Shown piece after piece: positions 1-5,561 of a DNA stretch of 5,561 nucleotides. The notes below the pieces were generated by a model. The model saw only the letters and a program-made list of their open reading frames with translations, was not told the DNA's origin and did not search any database. The stretch lies in the NCBI GenBank assembly GCA_018623655.1, contig JAAZVG010000105.1:1-5561 (forward strand), given 5' to 3'. Positions within the stretch are counted from its first letter, which is position 1. Each line of letters opens with the position of its first letter. The position numbers were made by a program, and so were the translations under genes. This DNA is from Flavobacteriaceae bacterium (GTDB taxonomy: Bacteria > Bacteroidota > Bacteroidia > Flavobacteriales > Flavobacteriaceae).

Positions 1-1627
1 ACTTGTTCCACATGATTTTTCCTAATTTTTTGTGGTAGTAATCCACAGAGTGCTTTCCTGAACCAGACATTAATTTCTCGAGGCGGCCTTTCACTTCCTT
101 TTCAGCAGCTTCGAACTCAGGCGCATCGGTTGAGATTGCACCGGTTTGAATATCGTCTGCAAGATAATCTCCTATAGTGTAAGGAAGAACAAAGTATCCG
201 TCTGCCAGACCCTGCATTAGTGCAGATGCTCCAAGGCGATTAGCCCCGTGGTCACTAAAGTTCGCTTCGCCTGCGGCATAGCAACCAGGAATAGTAGTCA
301 TCAGGTTGTAATCTACCCAAAGACCACCCATTGCATAGTGTACCGCCGGATAGATCTTCATTGGTGTTTTATACGGGTTCTCATTTACAATTTTCTCGTA
401 CATCTGGAAAAGGTTACCGTATTTAGCTTCTACGATTTCTTCACCTAGCGCTCTTACCTTTTTGTCATCAGCATCTTTTAGACCCATGGTGTTGGCTTTT
501 TCACGGCCATATCGCATGATTGCAGAATCAAAGTCAAGGTAAACCGCTTCTCCGGTTTTATTAACTCCGAATCCAGCATCGCAACGCTCTTTTGCAGCCC
601 TAGAAGCCACGTCACGAGGCACCAGGTTACCAAAAGCAGGGTATCGGCGCTCTAGATAGTAGTCTCTATCTTCTTCGGCTAAGTCGGTTGGTTTTAACTT
701 GCCTTTTCTAATAGCCTCAGCATCTCCTAGTTTTTTAGGCACCCAAATACGACCATCATTTCTCAGCGACTCAGACATTAAAGTAAGTTTTGATTGATGG
801 TCGCCAGAAACGGGAATGCATGTCGGGTGAATCTGTGTGAAACAGGGGTTCGCAAAATGAGCCCCTCTTCGGTGTGCTCTCCAAGCGGCCATCACGTTAG
901 CCCCCATGCAGTAGGTAGATAGATAGAAAACGTTTCCGTATCCTCCTGTTGCTAGCACCACAGCATGAGCAGAATGCCTTTCTAGCTCCCCAGTAACGAG
1001 GTTGCGAGCAATAATTCCCCGAGCTTTTCCACCAACCAAAACTAAATCTAGCATTTCGTGACGCGTATGAGACTTGATTTTGCCCCGCTGAATTTGACGG
1101 TTCATTGCTGAATAAGCACCTAAAAGAAGTTGTTGTCCAGTTTGTCCTTTGGCGTAAAAAGTTCTAGACACTTGAACCCCTCCGAAGGAACGGTTGTCGA
1201 GCAGCCCCCCGTACTCACGAGCGAAAGGAACCCCTTGGGCCACACACTGATCAATAATATTAGTAGAGACTTCTGCAAGACGGTGAACATTTGCTTCACG
1301 CGAACGATAGTCTCCTCCTTTAATGGTGTCGTAGAATAAACGATACACAGAGTCTCCGTCACCTTGGTAGTTCTTAGCGGCATTAACCCCACCTTGCGCG
1401 GCAATGGAGTGTGCACGTCTTGGGGAGTCTTGGTAGCAGAAGGTCTTTACATTGTATCCTAGCTCTGCCAATGATGCTGAAGCTGAAGCTCCTGCAAGAC
1501 CAGTACCAACAACGATGATGTCAATATTTCTTTTGTTCGCTGGGTTTACCAGTCGAATATCATTTTTATGCTTGCCCCACTTCTCGGCTAAAGGGCCATT
1601 AGGAACTCTTGATTCTAACTTTGCCAT
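1..1627 (-). CDS. sdhA: Succinate dehydrogenase / fumarate reductase flavoprotein subunit, 3'-truncated by window edge
   Basis: This is the FAD subunit of respiratory complex II, which oxidises succinate to fumarate on the cytoplasmic face of the inner membrane. The frame is open from ATG at 1627 to the left edge, giving 542 codons; from memory, Bacteroidota homologues have about 665 residues, so roughly the last 120 are missing. Visible marks: a Rossmann FAD motif GTGLAG at residues 41-46; RRAHSIAAQGG at 70-80, where His73 is the expected covalent FAD attachment site; QIHPT at 265-269 with substrate His267; PRDVASR with Arg338, the expected catalytic proton-shuttle arginine; HYAMGG with His430; and HGANRLG with Arg464, the expected substrate-binding arginine. 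All key residues are present. The start lies one base past the sdhC stop, so the genes are probably translated together. Fumarate reductase (frdA) is the alternative name; the direction of catalysis cannot be read from sequence. Family assignment is very secure. Confidence 0.97.
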   Translation of the reverse strand, partial: MAKLESRVPNGPLAEKWGKHKNDIRLVNPANKRNIDIIVVGTGLAGASASASLAELGYNVKTFCYQDSPRRAHSIAAQGGVNAAKNYQGDGDSVYRLFYDTIKGGDYRSREANVHRLAEVSTNIIDQCVAQGVPFAREYGGLLDNRSFGGVQVSRTFYAKGQTGQQLLLGAYSAMNRQIQRGKIKSHTRHEMLDLVLVGGKARGIIARNLVTGELERHSAHAVVLATGGYGNVFYLSTYCMGANVMAAWRAHRRGAHFANPCFTQIHPTCIPVSGDHQSKLTLMSESLRNDGRIWVPKKLGDAEAIRKGKLKPTDLAEEDRDYYLERRYPAFGNLVPRDVASRAAKERCDAGFGVNKTGEAVYLDFDSAIMRYGREKANTMGLKDADDKKVRALGEEIVEAKYGNLFQMYEKIVNENPYKTPMKIYPAVHYAMGGLWVDYNLMTTIPGCYAAGEANFSDHGANRLGASALMQGLADGYFVLPYTIGDYLADDIQTGAISTDAPEFEAAEKEVKGRLEKLMSGSGKHSVDYYHKKLGKIMWNK

Positions 1628-1628
1628 A

Positions 1629-2285
1629 CTATTGTATTGGGTTTAAGAAGTGATATACTGCGATGAAGATAAAACCAGCAGGAACAACTACCGCATAAGC
1701 TTTTGCAAAGGCCTGAATCGCTTTGCCGTATTTGTTGTCAAAACCAATGGTTTGCATTGAAGAGGCAAACCCATGATAAAGGTGTAATCCCAACAAAATA
1801 AAAGCTACAGAATAGATCACTGTCCTTGTAAGGTCAAATAATTCTACGGTAAATCCATAGTATCTGCTGGTATCAATCGGATTTGATTCTACATACTTAT
1901 AAATCATTTCGTGTAACCAAAAGTCGTACATATGAAGACCTATGAAGGCGAGAACAACTCCGCCAGAAAGCAACATGTTTCTAGACAACCAGCTGCTGTT
2001 AGTTCCTTTTGACCCCATTTTATAGCTAACAGGGCCACGAGCTTTTCTGTTTTGCACTTCAAGCACAAATCCCATTACGAAATGTAAAATCACACCTCCA
2101 ACGAGCACAGGCTGAAGAACAAATTGAACGATAGGATTATAGCCCATAAAATGCGACCAAGCGTTGTAAAGCGCTTCTGAGAAAACCGAAGCTAAATTGA
2201 TGGCCAAGTGAAGGGCTAAAAACGAGATAAGAAATAGCCCAGACAGAGCCATAACTACCTTGCGCAATAATGAAGAACTGAACAT
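1629..2285 (-). CDS. sdhC: Succinate dehydrogenase cytochrome b subunit (b558 family)
   Basis: This 218-residue protein is the membrane anchor of complex II. It binds heme and passes electrons from the iron-sulfur subunit to the quinone pool, most likely menaquinone. Five hydrophobic segments can be seen, at about residues 10-34, 52-76, 103-125, 152-174 and 193-214, the layout of the single-polypeptide anchors of type B enzymes (Bacillus SdhC, Wolinella FrdC). His26, His68, His118 and His168 lie in the first four helices and are the likely axial ligands of two hemes; the 42-residue spacing between the first two equals that of Bacillus SdhC as I recall it. His171 is an alternative fourth ligand. 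The start at 2285 gives MFSSSLLRKVV, a short polar end before helix 1, and no Shine-Dalgarno sequence precedes it, as is normal in Bacteroidota. It is first in the operon, with sdhA one base downstream and a promoter candidate about 37 bases upstream. Confidence 0.95.
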   Translation of the reverse strand: MFSSSLLRKVVMALSGLFLISFLALHLAINLASVFSEALYNAWSHFMGYNPIVQFVLQPVLVGGVILHFVMGFVLEVQNRKARGPVSYKMGSKGTNSSWLSRNMLLSGGVVLAFIGLHMYDFWLHEMIYKYVESNPIDTSRYYGFTVELFDLTRTVIYSVAFILLGLHLYHGFASSMQTIGFDNKYGKAIQAFAKAYAVVVPAGFIFIAVYHFLNPIQ

Positions 2286-2321
2286 AGAAAGTCTAGTTTT
2301 AACGCTTTAGAAATTACCATG

Positions 2322-2352
2322 CAAAGGTACGTACCGATAAGATAATCTACAA
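2322..2352 (-). promoter_or_regulatory. Candidate Bacteroidota-type promoter of the sdhCA operon
   Basis: Read on the minus strand, TTG (2352-2350) is followed after 20 bases by TACCTTTG (2329-2322). This exactly fits the Bacteroidota -7 consensus TAnnTTTG and its usual distance from a -33 TTG. Transcription would start near 2315, leaving a leader of about 30 bases before the sdhC ATG at 2285, with an AT-rich stretch (TAAAAC) and no Shine-Dalgarno sequence. The location directly in front of the first operon gene supports the call. The motif match is seen directly; promoter activity is inferred. Confidence 0.65.
2326..2335. repeat. Perfect 10-bp palindrome overlapping the sdhC promoter -7 element
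   Basis: GGTACGTACC is its own reverse complement and covers four of the eight bases of the -7 element TACCTTTG. The symmetry stops at the next base on each side (A on the left, G on the right). A bound dimeric regulator here would block the promoter, so it could be an operator, but no known regulator of this site is recognised and a 10-bp palindrome may be chance. It is too short and loopless to be a terminator. Confidence 0.35.
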
Positions 2353-2441
2353 CGACTATATGGTTTAACACCAAAGGCTTAAATATTTCGAGCAGTTCAC
2401 GATACAAGAATCATCAACAAGTCATAAAAAGCAACAATAAC

Positions 2442-2474
2442 CGTCTTATTTTGAGATAATTACATCGTCTTATT
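2442..2474 (-). repeat. Short direct repeat at the 3' end of the propeller gene
   Basis: The 9-mer AATAAGACG (minus strand) occurs at 2474-2466, where it contains the TAA stop codon of the propeller gene, and again at 2450-2442, a period of 24 bases. The flanking bases differ, so the identity is limited to 9 bases. The two copies are exact, but function is unknown and chance is likely in AT-rich DNA. The rest of the 2286-2469 gap shows no stem-loop followed by a T tract, so no terminator for the upstream gene could be identified and read-through toward sdhC cannot be excluded. Confidence 0.3.
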
Positions 2475-5277
2475 CGATCACCAATGATTGCTTGCTTTCG
2501 GCTTCCCCGCCTCGAATGCGCAACATATAGTTGCCTTTGGGTAGGTAGAAATTTCCGTCAGAAGCTGCCTTTAGTCGTTTTTTAGATTTCTTTTCAAAGG
2601 ATTTGACGAACTGCTTGTTAATCGTGAGAGAATAGGACCACTCTTGTAAACCTTGAATTCCTTCAATCTCAGTAGCGAACACAGTAGCGCCGTCTAGGGC
2701 TAAAGTAATTTGTACTGGCCCCGCCTGTTTTTGATACCATTTAATAAGGGTGGCGGGCTGATAAGGAGCGCTAAAAGAAGACCAACTTCTTCCCCATCGG
2801 CTAGAAGCCCTTGTCTTTTTTGGAGCGAACAAATGAAGATTAGACGCTAGAATTGAATCGTCGATCGATTCAAGTGCTGAGATATTTACTTTATAGATGC
2901 TTCGCCCATGTGTGCCGACCACTAAGTCTTTTGCTTCTGACTGAATTTTAAGATCATGAACTGCCACGGCAGGCATGCCTTGATCAAAAGAAGCCCAGTG
3001 TTTTCCGCGATTTAGACTTGCATACACTCCGTGATCATTTCCGACAAACAAAAGGTTTTCGTTTTTAGGGTCTTCAACAACTACATTGATGGGCTGCAAA
3101 GGAAGCCCCGAACCAAGAGACTCCCATGTTGCGCCATAGTCTTCGCTAACGAATAGATAGGGAGTGAAGTCATCATTTCGATATCCGTTTAATGCGGCAT
3201 AAACTCTAGATTTTTTGTGATTTGACGCAAACACCCTACTTATCCAAAGATCCTTAGAACGCCCTTCGATTAAAGAAGCGGAGATTAGTTGCCAGCTTGC
3301 ACCACCATCTTTGGTAACGTGGATTTGACCGTCGTCGCTTCCTGTATAAATAAGCCCAAATTGAAGTGGAGATTCACTAATTGTTGTTAATGTTCCGTAG
3401 GCGACGTTTCCTTTTTTCCCGCCATTGGTAAGGTCAGGAGAAAGCGTTGTCCATGTCTCCCCTAGATCAAACGAACGATGAAGTTTGTTGCTCCCTAAAT
3501 AAAGCACATCTGGATGATGCGATGACAAAAGGATTGGGGTTTGCCAATTAAAACGGTAAGGAGCCTCTCCAAGTTCATGTTTAGGAGTGATTGCTGTACG
3601 TTTGCCTGACTCAATTCGATAGTAGTTGCCGAATTGAAATCCTGTAAATACGACAGAAGGGTTTTCACGGTGAACTTCGACCTGCATTCCGTCACCACCT
3701 AATAGCATCCTCCATGGATTTTGACCCGAGGATTGCCAATTTCTGTTCTCAGAGGTTTGATTTGAAGCTGTCCAAACCCCATTGTCTTGAAGACCGCCAT
3801 AAACATTGTAAGGGGTTTGGTAGTCAACCTGAATAGCATAGAATTGCCCTACGCTAGGGCTATTGTTTTTTGTCCAATTTTCTCCGTCGTCATAGGTGAT
3901 ATTCACCCCTCCGTCATTCCCGTTGATAAGGTGGCCAGGTCTTTTAGGATTAACCCATAGCGCATGGTGGTCAGCGTGTACATTTTCTTTGTTGATAGAC
4001 TTAAATGACTTTCCGCCGTCTTTGGATTGGATTAGCGGAACACCCGCCAAATAGATTGTATTTACATCAGAAGGGTCAACTCGAATTTGCGCAAAATAAT
4101 ATCCGTAACTGTAAAACAGACCATCGATATCATTTTCGTGTGTTTTTTTCCATGTTTTGCCCGCATCGTCTGAGCGATACACTTCTGCACCAATGACAGG
4201 AGTATCAAAGAGCATTGCATTTGCATCTTCGAGATAAAGCGCAATGTCTGATGGTTTTGCTATCCCGTCACGAACGAGCTGTTTTACATTTTGTGCACGA
4301 TACTTTTCTTGAAACCCGTTCGATTTTAAAAACTCATTAAGCGCCTTGTCGCTTAGTGCCAAGAATTCTTTTACGCTTAAAGTTTTGAATTGGTCTTTGG
4401 TGAGCGCATCGTTTTTCGAAGGTTTTCTCTGAGAAGATTTTCTTCTGAATTGACTGTCGTGAACCGCATACAGTGTCTGTCGGTCAAAGACTGAAAGACC
4501 GATTCTTCCTACGCCGCTACCTGTGGGGAATCCGCTTTCCTCTGTGGTAAGAAGTTCCCAGGAGCGTCCATGGTCTTCACTTTTATAAATGCCAGAGCCT
4601 ACGCCAGAGCCTTCAAAATTCCAAGCTTTGCGGTCTCGCTGCCAACTTGATGCATAAATGACGCTATAATCTTCAGTTGAAGCCAGATCGATCACTCCTG
4701 TGTTTTCGTTGATGAAAAGACTATTTTCCCAGGTTTTTCCTCCGTCAGAAGACACAAAGACTCCTCGTTCTTTGTTTGGTGTGTAAAGGTGTCCGATTAC
4801 CCCTACTAGAATATGGTTGGGGTCGTTAGGGTTGATTAAAATTCTACCGATATGGTGGCTGTCTTCGAGACCAATGTGCTCCCATTTCTCTCCATTTGAG
4901 GTGGTTTTAAACATTCCGACACCAGCATAAGACGATCGAGAAGAATTGTTTTCTCCCGTACCCACATAAAGCGTGCGTGACGCCCAATGCATGGCGATAT
5001 CTCCAATGTTTTGAGTTGGGCTATTGTCGAAAATAGGGTTAAACGTTGTTCCGTTGTCGGTAGTGTGCCATAATCCTCCTGAGGCGTAGGCTACATAAAA
5101 CTCGGTCGGATCTTCGGGGTTAACCTCTAAATCAACCACTCTCCCGCTCATGATACTTGGGCCGATATTCTTTAGCTGTGGAGCGTTTGACACCCCTTGA
5201 GAATAAAGGACAGACACGGATAATAGTAAACAAATACTAAGACCTTTGCTTACAATGGCTTGGATACTAAATTTCAT
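2470..5277 (-). CDS. Exported sortilin/BNR-type beta-propeller protein ("WD40/YVTN/BNR-like repeat" family)
   Basis: This 935-residue protein is probably secreted or periplasmic. Residues 1-26 form a signal peptide: short basic start, hydrophobic run LSICLLLSVSVLYS, likely cleavage before Gln27. The mature part opens with NIGPSIMSGRVVDLEVNP, the hallmark start of a Bacteroidota family related to the VPS10/sortilin propeller. Asp-box repeats (S/T-x-D-x-G-x-T/S-W/F, some degenerate) occur at about 72-79, 125-132, 176-183, 233-240, 369-376, 418-425, 461-468, 602-609, 655-662, 711-718 and 754-761, suggesting one or two beta-propellers. A lysine-rich, helix-forming insertion spans about 277-365. 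A beta-rich C-terminal domain (about 845-935) resembles the FlgD/Ig-like end of the family; no clear T9SS sorting domain is seen, although the GNYMLRI ending is faintly similar. Databases often call such proteins glycosyl hydrolases, but no sialidase FRIP motif or catalytic set was recognised; a binding or scaffold role is equally possible. Substrate unknown. Its start is 25 bp from the divergent plus-strand gene. Confidence 0.88.
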   Translation of the reverse strand: MKFSIQAIVSKGLSICLLLSVSVLYSQGVSNAPQLKNIGPSIMSGRVVDLEVNPEDPTEFYVAYASGGLWHTTDNGTTFNPIFDNSPTQNIGDIAMHWASRTLYVGTGENNSSRSSYAGVGMFKTTSNGEKWEHIGLEDSHHIGRILINPNDPNHILVGVIGHLYTPNKERGVFVSSDGGKTWENSLFINENTGVIDLASTEDYSVIYASSWQRDRKAWNFEGSGVGSGIYKSEDHGRSWELLTTEESGFPTGSGVGRIGLSVFDRQTLYAVHDSQFRRKSSQRKPSKNDALTKDQFKTLSVKEFLALSDKALNEFLKSNGFQEKYRAQNVKQLVRDGIAKPSDIALYLEDANAMLFDTPVIGAEVYRSDDAGKTWKKTHENDIDGLFYSYGYYFAQIRVDPSDVNTIYLAGVPLIQSKDGGKSFKSINKENVHADHHALWVNPKRPGHLINGNDGGVNITYDDGENWTKNNSPSVGQFYAIQVDYQTPYNVYGGLQDNGVWTASNQTSENRNWQSSGQNPWRMLLGGDGMQVEVHRENPSVVFTGFQFGNYYRIESGKRTAITPKHELGEAPYRFNWQTPILLSSHHPDVLYLGSNKLHRSFDLGETWTTLSPDLTNGGKKGNVAYGTLTTISESPLQFGLIYTGSDDGQIHVTKDGGASWQLISASLIEGRSKDLWISRVFASNHKKSRVYAALNGYRNDDFTPYLFVSEDYGATWESLGSGLPLQPINVVVEDPKNENLLFVGNDHGVYASLNRGKHWASFDQGMPAVAVHDLKIQSEAKDLVVGTHGRSIYKVNISALESIDDSILASNLHLFAPKKTRASSRWGRSWSSFSAPYQPATLIKWYQKQAGPVQITLALDGATVFATEIEGIQGLQEWSYSLTINKQFVKSFEKKSKKRLKAASDGNFYLPKGNYMLRIRGGEAESKQSLVIE

Positions 5278-5289
5278 AGGATATCTTTA
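5260..5289 (+). promoter_or_regulatory. Weak candidate promoter for the plus-strand propeller sensor gene
   Basis: TTG at 5260-5262 is followed after 19 bases by TATCTTTA at 5282-5289, which matches the Bacteroidota -7 consensus TAnnTTTG at all but its last base. Transcription would start near 5296, only a few bases before the ATG at 5303, making the message almost leaderless. The -33 part lies inside the first codons of the divergent gene. An 8-bp palindrome TTTATAAA (5286-5293) overlaps it. No comparable motif was found for the divergent minus-strand gene. The match is imperfect, so this is tentative. Confidence 0.25.
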
Positions 5290-5302
5290 TAAATCTTAAT
5301 CT

Positions 5303-5561
5303 ATGGTTTCACCTCCTAAAATAGGATTTTCAATCGGCACTACACAGCGAATTTTAAAGAGGGCTCTATTACTTGTCTTATTGGCACAGAGCATCGTTTA
5401 TGCGCAGTTTGCTCCAGCGGTACAGAACTACTCGCCAGAACAATACGGCGCAGATAATCAGAACTGGGCGATAGATCAGTCTAAACAAGGATTATTGTTT
5501 GTGGCTAATCAATCGCGAGTATTGTTATTTGACGGGAAGAAATGGGAGTCGTTTTTTGTTC
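5303..5561 (+). CDS. N-terminus of a two-component-regulator-propeller (Reg_prop) sensor protein, truncated by window edge
   Basis: ATG at 5303 opens a frame that runs to the right edge (86 full codons). It is the first possible ATG because an in-frame TAA lies at 5297-5299. Residues 1-34 look like a signal peptide: basic segment QRILKR, hydrophobic ALLLVLLAQSIVYA, cleavage probably after Ala34. The mature part carries NYSPEQYGADNQNWAIDQ (residues 42-59) followed by GLLFVANQSRVLLFDGKKW (63-81). This is the characteristic first blade of the Bacteroidota propeller sensors, which usually continue with more blades, a triple-tyrosine (Y_Y_Y) domain, a membrane helix, and either a LuxR-type helix-turn-helix or a histidine kinase module. 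Those downstream parts are outside the window, so the output domain is unknown. If typical, it would sense an extracellular or periplasmic ligand. The family call rests on a short segment but the motif is distinctive. Confidence 0.72.
   Translation, partial: MVSPPKIGFSIGTTQRILKRALLLVLLAQSIVYAQFAPAVQNYSPEQYGADNQNWAIDQSKQGLLFVANQSRVLLFDGKKWESFFV

Noticed and set aside
248..448. Plus-strand open frame of 66 codons
   Set aside because: It lies wholly antisense to sdhA codons encoding the conserved active-site region and has no family resemblance.
1120..1646. Open frames of 64-98 codons on both strands inside the sdhA region
   Set aside because: They overlap the well-conserved sdhA reading frame, lack any recognisable protein feature and are explained as shadows of it.
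2372..2385. Second CCTTTGG-containing stretch upstream of sdhC on the minus strand
   Set aside because: The TA and TTTG parts are separated by four bases instead of two, so it does not fit the TAnnTTTG promoter element.
2415..2450. Possible intrinsic terminator after the propeller gene (minus-strand GCTTTTTATG)
   Set aside because: The five-base T run has no stable stem immediately upstream.
3495..4244. Three short open frames (two minus, one plus) inside the propeller gene
   Set aside because: All are fully contained in the long 935-codon frame, which carries clear Asp-box repeats; the short translations have no recognisable features.
5309..5317. Minus-strand AGGAGGTGA, a textbook Shine-Dalgarno sequence, upstream of the propeller gene
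   Set aside because: It lies more than 30 bases from the ATG at 5277 with no suitable start codon at normal spacing, it falls inside codons 3-5 of the plus-strand gene, and Bacteroidota rarely use Shine-Dalgarno pairing.
5311..5324. Inverted repeat CCTA-AAA-TAGG near the start of the plus-strand gene
   Set aside because: The arms are only four bases, it is inside coding sequence, and nothing else supports an operator or hairpin there.

Overview
The window looks like ordinary chromosomal DNA from a member of the Bacteroidota, probably near the Flavobacteriales. Four things point there. The succinate dehydrogenase genes have the cytochrome b558-type arrangement and protein signatures of that phylum. 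A promoter of the Bacteroidota TTG/TAnnTTTG form lies in front of them. None of the starts has a usable Shine-Dalgarno sequence. Both remaining genes belong to beta-propeller families that are abundant in this phylum. The placement below phylum level is inference.

Layout, left to right. Positions 1-1627 (minus strand) hold the N-terminal 542 codons of sdhA, the flavoprotein subunit of succinate dehydrogenase/fumarate reductase; its C-terminus, and presumably sdhB, lie beyond the left edge. Positions 1629-2285 (minus) hold sdhC, the five-helix membrane cytochrome b subunit, one base upstream of sdhA, so the two form an operon sdhC-sdhA-(sdhB). The 184-bp gap at 2286-2469 contains a good promoter candidate for this operon, whose -7 element is overlapped by a perfect 10-bp palindrome. 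Positions 2470-5277 (minus) encode a 935-residue exported protein built of Asp-box (BNR/sortilin-like) propeller repeats. A 25-bp divergent gap separates it from a plus-strand gene starting at 5303, of which only the first 86 codons are present; it looks like the N-terminus of a two-component-regulator-propeller (Reg_prop) sensor protein.

How they work together. SdhC anchors SdhA (and SdhB) to the inner membrane, passing electrons from succinate to menaquinone through two hemes. The exported propeller protein and the divergent propeller sensor have no evident metabolic tie to the sdh operon. They may be co-regulated with each other because their starts are 25 bp apart, but this is a positional inference.

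No RNA genes, CRISPR arrays, insertion sequences, or obvious intrinsic terminators were seen. I did not find a convincing undescribed system here; the more interesting points are the palindrome on the sdh promoter, the very compact divergent junction, and the helical insertion in the propeller protein.
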